Below, in pieces: positions 23,553-32,713 of a DNA stretch of 64,000 nucleotides. A model generated the notes under the pieces. It was not told the origin of the DNA, did no database searches, and saw nothing but the letters and a program-made list of their open reading frames with translations. The translations under genes were made by a program, and so were the position numbers. The first letter of the stretch is position 1; each line of letters opens with the position of its first letter. This DNA comes from Nitrospira sp. (GTDB lineage: Bacteria > Nitrospirota > Nitrospiria > Nitrospirales > Nitrospiraceae), in contig JBAOHZ010000009.1 of assembly GCA_037045225.1 (NCBI GenBank), positions 2,852,001-2,916,000 on the forward strand, written 5' to 3'.

Positions 23553-26372
23553 ATGGACTATAAATCGACCCTCAATTTGCCCAAGACCGACTTCCCGATG
23601 AAGGCGAACCTGCCGCAGCGAGAGCCGGAGATGCTCGCTCGATGGGAGCAGGAAAAGCTGTACGAACGTATCCAGGAATCCCGCCAAGGCTTCCCGCGGT
23701 ATGTGTTGCATGACGGACCGCCCTATGCGAACGGGCGGATCCACATCGGCCATGCGCTGAACAAAATTCTGAAAGACATCATTGTCAAATCGAAGACGAT
23801 GTCGGGATATCAAGTCCCCTACGTGCCGGGTTGGGACTGTCACGGGTTGCCGATCGAACATCAGGTGTTGAAGGATCTGGGTGACAAAAAGCGAGACCTG
23901 GATGCCCTCGCGATCCGCAAACTCTGTAAGGAATATGCTCAGAAATACGTCTCGATTCAGCGGGAAGAGTTTCAACGGTTGGGTGTGTTGGGCGATTGGC
24001 AACAACCCTATCTCACATTGAATCCTGCCTACGAGGGCACGATCATCCGCGAGTTCGGGCGCTTCGTCGAGCGGGGCGGGGTCTACAAGGGGCTGAAGCC
24101 GGTCTTGTGGTGCACTCAGGATCAGACCGCGCTGGCCGAAGCGGAGGTCGAATACGACGATCACACGTCGCCCTCGGTCTATGTGAAGTTTCCGCTGGTG
24201 AGTCCCCCGGCTGTCTTGAGCAAGAGATTCGGCGGCCTGACGTTCCCTGCCGATGTAAAGAGTGCCTCTGTCTTGATCTGGACGACCACCCCCTGGACCC
24301 TGCCCGCGAACCAGGCGGTCTGTCTGCATGCCGACATCGATTATGCGTTTGTGCAGGTCGGCGACGAGTTGCTCGTCATCGCCGAGAAGTTGGTGGAATC
24401 GGTGGCGAAGGCCTGCAACCTCCCGGCCTACAAGGTCGTGGGCGTCAAGAAAGGCGCGGAGGGGTTCGAAGGGCTGGAGACGCAACGTCCATTGACGACC
24501 GGGCTCTCACCGTTGCTCCTGGGCGACTTCGTGACGTTGGAGCAGGGAACGGGCTGCGTGCACATCGCGCCGGGCCACGGTATGGAAGACTACCTGCTGG
24601 TCTTGGAGCACAATGCCAAGTCCAGCGTCGGAGAGCGCCTGGAAATTTTAGCGCCCGTCGACAACGGTGGACGATTTACGGAGGCCGTCCCTGAGTTCGC
24701 CGGCCAACATGTCTTCAAAGCCAATCCGAAAATCGTGGAGCACCTCAAGGCGAACGGCCGGTTGCTCGGTCAGGGTTCGCTCAATCACTCCTATCCCCAT
24801 TGTTGGCGCTGCAAGCAGCCGGTCATTTTTCGCGCGACGGAGCAATGGTTCGTTTCGATGGAGACGAATGAGTTGCGGAAGGAAGCGCTGGCGGAGATTG
24901 AGCGGGTGCGCTGGATCCCGGCCTATGGACGTGACCGGATTAACGGGATGATCGAGAACCGGCCCGACTGGTGCCTTTCGCGTCAGCGCGTCTGGGGTAC
25001 GCCGATCCCGGGGTTTACCTGCCTGAAATGCGGCAAGGTGTTAGCGCATCCGCGGGTGATCGATCATGTCGCCGATTTGATCGGGCAGCATGGCACCGAC
25101 TATTGGTTTGCCAACCAGGCTGCCGCGTTGCTCCCTGCCGGCACTCAGTGCGAAGGTTGCGGCGGGACGGAATTTGAAAAGGAACGTGACATTCTGGACG
25201 TGTGGTTCGAATCCGGCGTGAGTTATGCGACGGTGCTCAAGCCTCGGCAATGGTATCCGGCGGATTTGTATCTGGAGGGCTCCGACCAGCATCGCGGCTG
25301 GTTCCATAGCGCCCTGTTGGCCGGCGTGATCACCGACCATCGCGCGCCATATAAGGCCGTGCTGACGCATGGTTTCGTGCTGGATGGCGCGGGGCGGAAG
25401 ATGTCGAAGTCGGCGGGCAACGTCGTAGCACCGCAGGATGTGATCAAGCAATCGGGCGCGGAGATCCTTCGACTGTGGGTGTCGGCCCAGGACTATCGTG
25501 AAGACCTGCGGATTTCACAGGAGATCCTGAACCATCTCATCGAAGCCTACCGGAAGATCCGTAACACCTGCCGCTTCTTGCTGAGCAATCTCTATGACTT
25601 CGATCCGGCGCAACACCGCGTGCCGTTTGAGCAGTTGCCTGAGCTCGACCGATGGGCCTTGATGCGTCTGGGCGAGCTGATCCCGCGCGTACGCAAAGGG
25701 TACGACGAATTTGAGTTCCACATGATTTTCCACGCGTTGAACAATTTCTGTTCCGTCGACTTGAGCGCGGTCTATCTCGATATCCTGAAAGACCGGCTCT
25801 ATACGTTTCGGAAAGATTCTCCCTTGCGCCGCGGCTCGCAGACGGTGTTGTTCGATATCTTGGTGGCCCTCACGAAGTTGATGGCGCCTGTGCTGAGTTT
25901 TACGGCGGAGGAACTCTGGCGGATGTTGCCGGAATCGGTGCGGGTAGCTGCGAAGGCCGACAGTGTGCACTTGGCGATGTTCCCGGAAGTCGATCCTCGC
26001 TGGGCAGACGCAAAGCTAGCTGAGCGGTGGGAGCGGTTGCTTGAAGTAAGAACGGCGGTCCAGGCTGCGCTGGAAGTGCAACGCCGTGAGAAGGTGATCG
26101 GGGCGCCGCTGGAGGCGAAGGTGCTGATCGAGGCTCAATCGGCCCAGTACGATCTCCTGAAAACATACGGCCAGGATCTTCCGGCGTTTTTCATCGTCTC
26201 CGACGTGGTTCTGCAGCCCGCGTCGCATCTGCCCGAGAATCCCGGTTTTGCTATTACCGTGGAGAAGGCGACGGGCGTGAAGTGCGAACGGTGCTGGAAT
26301 TACCGAGGAACGGTCGGGACATTCCCTGAGCATCCGACCCTCTGTGACCGTTGTGTTGAGGCGGTCCGTTGA
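23553..26372 (+). CDS. ileS: isoleucyl-tRNA synthetase
   Basis: A 939-residue class I synthetase of normal bacterial length. The HIGH motif is at 64-67 (GRIHIGHALNK) and KMSKS begins at residue 616 (GRKMSKSAGN). The editing domain lies between them (WTTTPWTLPANQAV). The C-terminal zinc module is CERCWNYRG with CDRC. The stop overlaps the start of lspA by 4 bp, a pairing seen in many bacteria. Confidence 0.98.
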   Translation: MDYKSTLNLPKTDFPMKANLPQREPEMLARWEQEKLYERIQESRQGFPRYVLHDGPPYANGRIHIGHALNKILKDIIVKSKTMSGYQVPYVPGWDCHGLPIEHQVLKDLGDKKRDLDALAIRKLCKEYAQKYVSIQREEFQRLGVLGDWQQPYLTLNPAYEGTIIREFGRFVERGGVYKGLKPVLWCTQDQTALAEAEVEYDDHTSPSVYVKFPLVSPPAVLSKRFGGLTFPADVKSASVLIWTTTPWTLPANQAVCLHADIDYAFVQVGDELLVIAEKLVESVAKACNLPAYKVVGVKKGAEGFEGLETQRPLTTGLSPLLLGDFVTLEQGTGCVHIAPGHGMEDYLLVLEHNAKSSVGERLEILAPVDNGGRFTEAVPEFAGQHVFKANPKIVEHLKANGRLLGQGSLNHSYPHCWRCKQPVIFRATEQWFVSMETNELRKEALAEIERVRWIPAYGRDRINGMIENRPDWCLSRQRVWGTPIPGFTCLKCGKVLAHPRVIDHVADLIGQHGTDYWFANQAAALLPAGTQCEGCGGTEFEKERDILDVWFESGVSYATVLKPRQWYPADLYLEGSDQHRGWFHSALLAGVITDHRAPYKAVLTHGFVLDGAGRKMSKSAGNVVAPQDVIKQSGAEILRLWVSAQDYREDLRISQEILNHLIEAYRKIRNTCRFLLSNLYDFDPAQHRVPFEQLPELDRWALMRLGELIPRVRKGYDEFEFHMIFHALNNFCSVDLSAVYLDILKDRLYTFRKDSPLRRGSQTVLFDILVALTKLMAPVLSFTAEELWRMLPESVRVAAKADSVHLAMFPEVDPRWADAKLAERWERLLEVRTAVQAALEVQRREKVIGAPLEAKVLIEAQSAQYDLLKTYGQDLPAFFIVSDVVLQPASHLPENPGFAITVEKATGVKCERCWNYRGTVGTFPEHPTLCDRCVEAVR

Positions 26373-26890
26373 GCCCATCTGTCCGCTATCTTCTGCTCGG
26401 TGTGCTGAGTCTGGCGATTGTCGTACTGGATCAGGTCACGAAGGTCTATGTCATGGAGACCATGCGGCTCCATGAATCTATTCCGGTCGTGGCCAACTTC
26501 TTCAGCATCACCTACATCCGGAATCCCGGCGCGGCTTTCGGGTTTCTGTCCTCCAGCAGCAGCTCGTTCCGGTTCGTGTTTTTCGGCGTGACCTCGATCT
26601 TTGCCGTGGGGTTATTGGGTACGATTCTGGTTCGCATGCCGAAGGATGATTGGATGGGACGGCTGAGCGTGGCGGCGATTCTCGGCGGGGCGATCGGGAA
26701 CTTACTGGATCGTTTGCGGTACGGGGAAGTGATCGACTTTCTGGACTTTTATTTCAATGCCTACCATTTTCCCGCGTTTAACGTCGCGGACTCGGCGATT
26801 ACCGTCGGGGTGGCGTTTCTCATTCTGCACTTTGCGTTGGAGAAGGAGCCGGAGGCGACTCCGGTGGTTCCCGACAATCCTCCCTCCTGA
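26369..26890 (+). CDS. lspA: lipoprotein signal peptidase LspA
   Basis: A 173-residue inner-membrane aspartyl protease that removes the signal peptide of prolipoproteins. It has four membrane helices and both catalytic motifs, NPGAAFGF and FNVADSAITVG, plus the DQVTK box in helix 1. The start is TTG 26369, which overlaps the end of ileS; the helix-1 alignment needs this start. It serves lipoproteins such as those at 8763 and 28377. Confidence 0.95.
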   Translation: MSPSVRYLLLGVLSLAIVVLDQVTKVYVMETMRLHESIPVVANFFSITYIRNPGAAFGFLSSSSSSFRFVFFGVTSIFAVGLLGTILVRMPKDDWMGRLSVAAILGGAIGNLLDRLRYGEVIDFLDFYFNAYHFPAFNVADSAITVGVAFLILHFALEKEPEATPVVPDNPPS

Positions 26891-26970
26891 CAGGGGGCTG
26901 AACAGGCCGGCCGGCGCCGTGTTCACCCGTTCAGTCAGCGATCCGCACTCATTGCTTCGTGCGAGTCCAC

Positions 26971-27237
26971 TCAGACGGGCATGGTAACGATGAAGCCGCC
27001 TTGTTCCCGGAACTGGCGTTGTTGCGCTTCCGAAAACATGACGAGCGGCTCGCTGTGGCAGAACTGGCATTCCTTGACGGTGATGACGGCGTTCGGTTCA
27101 CCGATTCCTAGCAGGTATTGCTTGGCGAGCGTCAGCGCCTGTTCCTGATTCGTGGTCATCACGTCGAAGTGGAGTTTGCCCTTCTTTCCCTTGACCCAGG
27201 TATCGTAGACGTGGACGCTGTCCGTTTGATTTGCCAT
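26971..27237 (-). CDS. DUF2024 family protein
   Basis: An 88-residue protein with the DUF2024 layout: VHVYDTWVKGKKGKLHFDV at the start, QALTLAKQYL, and a C-terminal CQFCHSEP followed by a short helix. Function is unknown. The CxxC with a neighbouring His might bind metal. ATG 27237 is preceded by GAGGAG. It follows uppP by 30 bp on the same strand. Confidence 0.75.
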   Translation of the reverse strand: MANQTDSVHVYDTWVKGKKGKLHFDVMTTNQEQALTLAKQYLLGIGEPNAVITVKECQFCHSEPLVMFSEAQQRQFREQGGFIVTMPV

Positions 27238-27266
27238 GCTCGATCGGCTCCTCGTTATCGATTGAG

Positions 27267-28142
27267 TTAGCGCACGACCAACAGTACCAGGACGCCCAGC
27301 ACCATGCGGTAGTAGGCGAAGACGCTCAAGCTGTGGCGTTGTACATAGGTGAGAAACGCGGCGATGACGGCCCAGGCGACGGCAAATGAGACCACCAGGC
27401 CGATCCCGAGGGCGACGTAGTCGTCCTGGCTGAAGGCGGCCTGCGATTTCAACATTTGATAGATGGTCGCGATGATCATGGTCGGGAGGGCCAGGAAGAA
27501 GGAGTATTCGGTCGCGACACGGCGGTCGAGACCGGCCAGCAGCCCGCCGACAATCGTGGAGCCGGAACGGGACATGCCCGGTATTAATGAGACGCATTGG
27601 GCCAGGCCGACCCAGAGGGCCAAGCGAGGGGTGACCTGGAGCAGTTCCGTCACGCGCACGCGGTCGCGCATGCGTTCGACCAGCAGGATGATGATGCCGC
27701 CCACAATCAGCGAGATCGCCACGGTCGTCGGTGAGAAGAGATAGGCCTTGATCGACTTGTGAGCGAAGAACCCCACGAATGCCGCTGGCAAAAAGGCCAG
27801 TCCCAGACCGATGACAAACCAGAGATTGGGCTGGGCTTGAATGGACTGTGGAATGAGCGTCGACCAGGGCGCTGTGCCGCGTGACGCCACGAGCGCTCGA
27901 AAGTCACGTTGTTCGCGGAGCGCATGTGCCGCGAGCGAGGCTAGCTTGGTGCGTTCGTAGGCGATGATGGCGAGGATCGACCCCAGCTGGATCGAGATTT
28001 CCACGTTTGAGGCGATGTCTCCCGTGAATCCAAGCGCGTGCCCGACGAGAATCAGATGGCCCGTCGAGGAAACGGGAAGAAATTCCGTCAGTCCTTCGAT
28101 GATGCCGAGAATGACGGCGAGCTCCGGGCCCCAGTTCATCAT
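27267..28142 (-). CDS. uppP: undecaprenyl-diphosphatase UppP (BacA)
   Basis: A 291-residue inner-membrane enzyme that dephosphorylates undecaprenyl pyrophosphate to recycle the lipid carrier of cell-wall and O-antigen synthesis. It has the N-terminal GIIEGLTEFLPVSSTGHL motif and the MSRSGSTI motif characteristic of BacA, with about eight hydrophobic helices. The start is set at the first of two ATG codons beginning MMNWGPE. No strong ribosome binding site is seen. Confidence 0.95.
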   Translation of the reverse strand: MMNWGPELAVILGIIEGLTEFLPVSSTGHLILVGHALGFTGDIASNVEISIQLGSILAIIAYERTKLASLAAHALREQRDFRALVASRGTAPWSTLIPQSIQAQPNLWFVIGLGLAFLPAAFVGFFAHKSIKAYLFSPTTVAISLIVGGIIILLVERMRDRVRVTELLQVTPRLALWVGLAQCVSLIPGMSRSGSTIVGGLLAGLDRRVATEYSFFLALPTMIIATIYQMLKSQAAFSQDDYVALGIGLVVSFAVAWAVIAAFLTYVQRHSLSVFAYYRMVLGVLVLLVVR

Positions 28143-28376
28143 AATGGTCTGTGTGGGATGGTTTGTGAGTCTGCTGGTGGTTGGTCGCCGAACAGTCGTT
28201 GCATATTCCCAGACTGCTCTCCGGCAGTCAAGGGTCGTCACATTTTATCGGGTCATCACGGATGCACCATCCGGCGCTTCGCAATCGGCAATCTTGTTGA
28301 CAAAGTTGGGATGATGGCATACACACAACAAGAGGAAAGTAGTCCGATCGGTCCAGGTCGAACAGGGGAGGGTCGC

Positions 28377-29108
28377 ATGAGGCATGTGTGGATGGCTGGG
28401 CTCGCGCTGATGAGCGCGATGGCCGTCAGCGGGTGCGTAAGTGACAAGAAATATCATGAGGCGCTTGCCGATGCCGACACCGTTCGGGGGGACCTGGAGC
28501 GGGCGCGTGCGCAGAAGAACGCGTTGGAGCAACAGGTGAAGACGCTCAAGGATCTCAACGCGAAGTTCGGTTCGGAAAGCCAGATTGCCCGCGACGAACT
28601 GCAGCGCATCCAGCATGGTCGGGACAAGGAACGCGATACCATTGATGCCCGGACCAAGGAATTGGACGACAAGGTTAAGCAGCTGACCGCGCAAAACCGG
28701 AGTGTGAAGCAGGAGTATGAGGAGGCCCGCCGGCATAACGAACAGTTGAAGTCGTTGGTCGCGCGCTATCAGAAAGAAATGAAGGAGCGTTCCCGGTCGC
28801 TGCCCTCGAACTCGTCGCGCTCGGAGTCGACCGCGCCGTCGATAGGTGGTAGCGCATCCTCAAAGTCGGCCTCGGCGACTGCCGCGTCCGGCGGACTGGT
28901 AGAGGCGGCGGCTCCGTCGGTCGCGTTGGTGAATATTAATAAGGTGGCCTCCACCGACCTGGTTCTCACATTGGGGATCAGCCAGGATGTGGCCGAGCGG
29001 ATCGTGAGTAATCGCCCGTATCGCGTGAAGGGTGAGCTGGTGGCGAAGAATGTGGTTCCAAAGGACATCTTCGACGATATCAAGGATCGCATCACCGTCA
29101 GTCCCTAG
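28377..29108 (+). CDS. coiled-coil lipoprotein with C-terminal helix-hairpin-helix
   Basis: A 243-residue envelope protein. The signal MRHVWMAGLALMSAMAVSGC ends in a lipobox (VSGC, Cys20). Residues about 25-140 are a long charged coiled coil, then a Ser/Ala-rich linker. A ComEA-type helix-hairpin-helix domain (VNINKVASTDLVLTLGISQDVAERIV) lies at the end. HhH domains bind DNA, so a surface DNA-binding role is possible, but the combination is not one I can name. AGGGGAGGG precedes the ATG. A strong terminator follows. Confidence 0.75.
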   Translation: MRHVWMAGLALMSAMAVSGCVSDKKYHEALADADTVRGDLERARAQKNALEQQVKTLKDLNAKFGSESQIARDELQRIQHGRDKERDTIDARTKELDDKVKQLTAQNRSVKQEYEEARRHNEQLKSLVARYQKEMKERSRSLPSNSSRSESTAPSIGGSASSKSASATAASGGLVEAAAPSVALVNINKVASTDLVLTLGISQDVAERIVSNRPYRVKGELVAKNVVPKDIFDDIKDRITVSP

Positions 29109-29150
29109 TCGTGTCATGACCGTCCGCTCATAGCGGACAGATCGGTTCGG

Positions 29151-29190
29151 AAGGCCGTTTGCCGTCACAGGCAAACGGCCTTCGTGTTTT
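29151..29190 (+). terminator. intrinsic terminator after HhH lipoprotein gene
   Basis: AAGGCCGTTTGCC and GGCAAACGGCCTT form a perfect 13-bp stem with a 6-bp loop, followed by CGTGTTTT. It lies 42 bp after the stop codon. Confidence 0.85.
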
Positions 29191-29296
29191 CGTCGCCGGT
29201 GCGCCCTGGTCGTGGTCGGTTGGGGGAGGCGTGCTGCATCGCAAAATCGATTCCTGCTAGAATGGCTTCGTCGTTCGATGGTGAAAGGGCCTGTTC

Positions 29297-30571
29297 ATGC
29301 GTCGTATCGTTGTCATTATCGGGATCTTCGTGCTGGGTCTGGCCATCGCCGGCTACGTATTTTTCAACGGCGAGCGGAAGGTCCCGGTGCGTTATCGCAC
29401 GGTGCCGGTCGAACGGGGTACCATCGTCTCGCTGGTCACGGCCACGGGGACGATCAATCCTATCACCACGATTCAGGTCGGGAGTCAGGTCTCGGGCATG
29501 ATCGAGAGTCTCCATGCGGATTTTAATTCCAAGGTTACGGCGAATCAGGTGGTGGCCCGCATCGATCCCTTTCCCTACCAGGCCAGACGCGATCAGGCGG
29601 TTGCGAGTTTGGCGAACGCCAAGGCGGCCTTCGATAAGGCGCGGATCGATCTGGCGCAACGGCGCCGGGAACTGGACCGGGCCAAGTCGCTGATCGGACA
29701 GCAATTCATCTCGCAGAACGAAGTGGACGTCGCGTTGACCGCCTCCGAAGGCGCGGTGGCGCAGCTCAAAGTCACCGAGGCTGCGGTCAAGCAGGCCGAG
29801 GCGATGCTGCAGGCGGCTGAGTTGGACCTGAAGTATACGGTGATCCGTTCACCGGTCGACGGGGTGGTGATCTCGCGCCTCGTGGAGGTGGGGCAGCGCA
29901 TTGCAGCCAGCTTTACCATCCCCATGCTGTTCTTGATTGCCGAAGATGTGACGAAGATGCAGGTCGACACAAATGTGAGCGAAGCCGACATCGGCGGGAT
30001 CGCCGAAGGAAAAGCGGCCTCGTTTACGGTGGACGCCTATCCCGGGGAGCAATTTTTCGGCCGGGTGCGCCAGGTGAGAAATGCGCCGATCAATATCCAG
30101 AATGTGGTGACCTACGATGTGGTGGTCGAATTCGAGAACCCGGCGTTTCGTTTGAAGCCGGGCATGACGGCGAACGTCTCCATTGTGGTGGCGAAGAAAG
30201 AGAACATTCTCAAGGTGCCGAATTCGGCGCTGCGCTTTACTCCGCCCAAGACGGTGCGCGATGAAAAGACGGTGGGCCGATCTGCCAAGGGTGAGGGGGA
30301 TGGCCGTCCGACCGGAGGCGGGTCATCCCAACCCGCAACCCGTCAGTTCGCCCTCTGGAAGCAGGGTGTGACCGAGTCTCTGGAGCGAATCCCGGTCGAG
30401 ATGGGCATTTCAGACGGGACCTATGCTGAGGTCAGCGCAACTTCGATCAATGAGGGAGACCAGGTCATTATCGGGATCGACTCCCCTCGTGGCGACCGTA
30501 GGGGAGGCGACTTGCCCCCAGGATTCGGATCGGGGCAACAGCGTGGTGCTCGGCGTGATCGCGGGCTGTAG
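29297..30571 (+). CDS. MacA-like periplasmic adaptor (HlyD family)
   Basis: A 424-residue membrane-fusion protein of an ABC-type tripartite efflux system. One N-terminal anchor helix (IVVIIGIFVLGLAIAGYVFF) is followed by the biotinyl-lipoyl half-motifs (TIQVGSQVSGMIESL and KYTVIRSPVDGVV), a long helical hairpin (about 95-185) and beta-barrel domains. The C-terminus is a Gly/Arg-rich tail. It would link the inner-membrane ABC permease to an outer-membrane channel. The next two genes are the ATPase and permease. Confidence 0.9.
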   Translation: MRRIVVIIGIFVLGLAIAGYVFFNGERKVPVRYRTVPVERGTIVSLVTATGTINPITTIQVGSQVSGMIESLHADFNSKVTANQVVARIDPFPYQARRDQAVASLANAKAAFDKARIDLAQRRRELDRAKSLIGQQFISQNEVDVALTASEGAVAQLKVTEAAVKQAEAMLQAAELDLKYTVIRSPVDGVVISRLVEVGQRIAASFTIPMLFLIAEDVTKMQVDTNVSEADIGGIAEGKAASFTVDAYPGEQFFGRVRQVRNAPINIQNVVTYDVVVEFENPAFRLKPGMTANVSIVVAKKENILKVPNSALRFTPPKTVRDEKTVGRSAKGEGDGRPTGGGSSQPATRQFALWKQGVTESLERIPVEMGISDGTYAEVSATSINEGDQVIIGIDSPRGDRRGGDLPPGFGSGQQRGARRDRGL

Positions 30572-30690
30572 TGAAATGCGTACTGTTCGATGGTCGGCGC
30601 TCCCTCCTGCACGGTTGATTGTGCATTGAGCGTCGCGCGGTGAACAGTGTGGCGAGACATACCTCCTGAGCGGCGGATGACGACGTCTCT

Positions 30691-31401
30691 ATGGCCGGCT
30701 TAATCGTCTGCGAAGACCTCTGGAAGATCTATCGTGTCGGCGACGTTGAGGTGCAGGCGCTGCGCGGCATCAACCTCACCATCGATCGCGGTGAATTTGT
30801 CGCGGTGATGGGCACGTCCGGATCTGGTAAGTCGACCCTCATGAACATCCTCGGCTGCCTCGACCAGCCCACCCGTGGCCGATATGAGCTGGATGGTTTG
30901 GATGTCGCAGCGGCGAAACCGGATCTCCTGGCCGAACTCCGCAACCGGCAGATCGGGTTCGTGTTCCAAAGTTTTAATCTCATTCCCCGGACCAGCGCGT
31001 TGGAGAATGCGCAATTGCCGCTGTTTTATCGGGGGATCTCAATCAAGGAACAGCGAACACAGGCTGCCGCGGCTCTCCAGCGAGTCGGGTTGTCCGGTCG
31101 GGAGCAGCATTATCCCACGCAGCTTTCAGGAGGTCAGCAGCAGCGGGTGGCGATCGCGCGGGCGCTGGTCGGAGCGCCGTCGATTCTCTTTGCCGACGAA
31201 CCCACGGGGAATCTTGATACGGCATCGAGCCGGGAAATCATGAGTATCCTCGACCAACTCAATCGTGAAGACGGCATCACCATCGTCCTGGTGACCCATG
31301 AATCCGATATTGCCGCCTATGCGTCTCGCGAACTTGTCATGAAAGACGGCCAGATTGTGCAGGATATGCGGCGCGCGCCGCGCGCGACGGTCGTGCCGTA
31401 G
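30691..31401 (+). CDS. MacB/LolD-type ABC transporter ATPase
   Basis: A 236-residue ATPase with Walker A GTSGSGKST, the Q-loop FVFQSFNLIP, signature LSGGQQQRVAIARAL and Walker B ILFADEPTGNLD. This motif set marks the MacB/LolD/FtsE class that drives mechanotransmission rather than transport through the membrane domain. It lies between the adaptor and permease genes, forming a three-gene efflux operon in which ATPase and permease are separate chains. Confidence 0.95.
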   Translation: MAGLIVCEDLWKIYRVGDVEVQALRGINLTIDRGEFVAVMGTSGSGKSTLMNILGCLDQPTRGRYELDGLDVAAAKPDLLAELRNRQIGFVFQSFNLIPRTSALENAQLPLFYRGISIKEQRTQAAAALQRVGLSGREQHYPTQLSGGQQQRVAIARALVGAPSILFADEPTGNLDTASSREIMSILDQLNREDGITIVLVTHESDIAAYASRELVMKDGQIVQDMRRAPRATVVP

Positions 31402-31408
31402 AACACCC

Positions 31409-32644
31409 ATGCCGGCTTTTATTTTCCTCACCGTCATGACTGCCTTGCGCATCCTCAGTCGGAATCGGCTGCGCGCCGGCTTGACGATGCTCGGTATCGT
31501 CATCGGTGTGGGGGCCGTCATCGCGATGGTCAGTATCGGGCAGGGAGCCCGTGCGGCCGTGCAGGCGCAGGTGGCTAGTATGGGGACGAATGTGATCATC
31601 ATCATGCCGGGCTCCACCACCGTCGGTGGTGTGCGGGGTGGGCAGGGCGGAGCCGTGACCTTGACCGTCAGTGATGCGGCTGAGCTCAAGAAGCGGAGTC
31701 CCCTGTTGTCGGACACCGGCTGGGCGAAGCGGGATGTGATGCAGATCGTCAACGGCAACCGCAATTGGAACGGGCCGGTCAACGGCATTTCACCGAGTTA
31801 TCTCACCATCCGGGATTGGTCCTTTACCAGCGGTGGGCCGTTTACGCATACCGATCTGGAAAGCGCGGCGCGCGTGGCACTGATCGGGCAGACCACGCTG
31901 GAAAATCTCTTTGATTTCGAGGAAGATGCGATCGGGGCGACGATTCGTATCAAGAATGTGCCGTTTCAGGTGGTGGGCGTGCTGGCGCCCAAGGGGCAAT
32001 CCGCTCAGGGGTCCGATCAGGACGATGTGATTTTCATCCCCTTCACGACTGCCGAACGGAAGGTCTTCGGTAGTCAGTTCCTGGGTTCGGTTGGGGCCCT
32101 GTTTGCGTCGACTGAGCAGAGCGCGGATTTGCCGGAGGCGGTGGAGCAGATTCGTGAGGTCTTGCGGACTCGACATCGTCTCCAAGGCGAGCAGGCAGAT
32201 GATTTCACGATTCGGACACAGGTCGATATCGGAAAGGTGCAGGAGAGCACGAGTCAGACGCTGACGGTGATGCTGTTTGCCATTGCGTCGGTGTCGCTGT
32301 TGGTCGGCGGGATCGGCATCATGAACATTCTGCTGGTGTCGGTGACGGAGCGGACGAGGGAGATCGGGGTCCGTATGGCGGTGGGTGCTACACGACTGCA
32401 CATTCTGATGCAGTTCCTGATCGAGGCGGTGACGCTGAGTCTGTTCGGCGGTGTCATCGGCGTGGTCGTTGGCATTGTCGGCGCGCGACTCACGACGGTG
32501 TTCGCCGGATGGCCGACCATCATTTCGTTCGATGCCGTTGTGACCGCTGTTGTGTTCTCGCTGGCTGTCGGATTATTCTTCGGGCTCTATCCCGCCAACA
32601 AAGCCGCTCGCCTCAATCCGATCGACGCCCTGCGGTATGAATGA
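31409..32644 (+). CDS. MacB-type ABC transporter permease
   Basis: A 411-residue inner-membrane protein. The first helix (LRAGLTMLGIVIGVGAVIAMVSIGQGA) is followed by a large periplasmic domain (about 55-275, MacB_PCD type), then three helices of the FtsX domain. The typical GGIGIMNILLVSVTERTREIG motif is present, and the protein ends LNPIDALRYE. It starts 8 bp after the ATPase gene. With the adaptor it should export macrolide-like, lipidic or peptide substrates; the real substrate is unknown. Confidence 0.95.
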   Translation: MPAFIFLTVMTALRILSRNRLRAGLTMLGIVIGVGAVIAMVSIGQGARAAVQAQVASMGTNVIIIMPGSTTVGGVRGGQGGAVTLTVSDAAELKKRSPLLSDTGWAKRDVMQIVNGNRNWNGPVNGISPSYLTIRDWSFTSGGPFTHTDLESAARVALIGQTTLENLFDFEEDAIGATIRIKNVPFQVVGVLAPKGQSAQGSDQDDVIFIPFTTAERKVFGSQFLGSVGALFASTEQSADLPEAVEQIREVLRTRHRLQGEQADDFTIRTQVDIGKVQESTSQTLTVMLFAIASVSLLVGGIGIMNILLVSVTERTREIGVRMAVGATRLHILMQFLIEAVTLSLFGGVIGVVVGIVGARLTTVFAGWPTIISFDAVVTAVVFSLAVGLFFGLYPANKAARLNPIDALRYE

Positions 32645-32713
32645 CGACTCTGCCGGACCGGCAGTTCTGCTGTCGACTGGTTCGGGCCATGTGGACATGG
32701 AGTCGCGCGAGCA

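Noticed and set aside
26891..26970. Possible further copy of the 125-bp repeat after lspA
   Set aside because: Only short matches (CTGAACAGGCC-like) are present; the element is too short and lacks the central GTAC palindrome.
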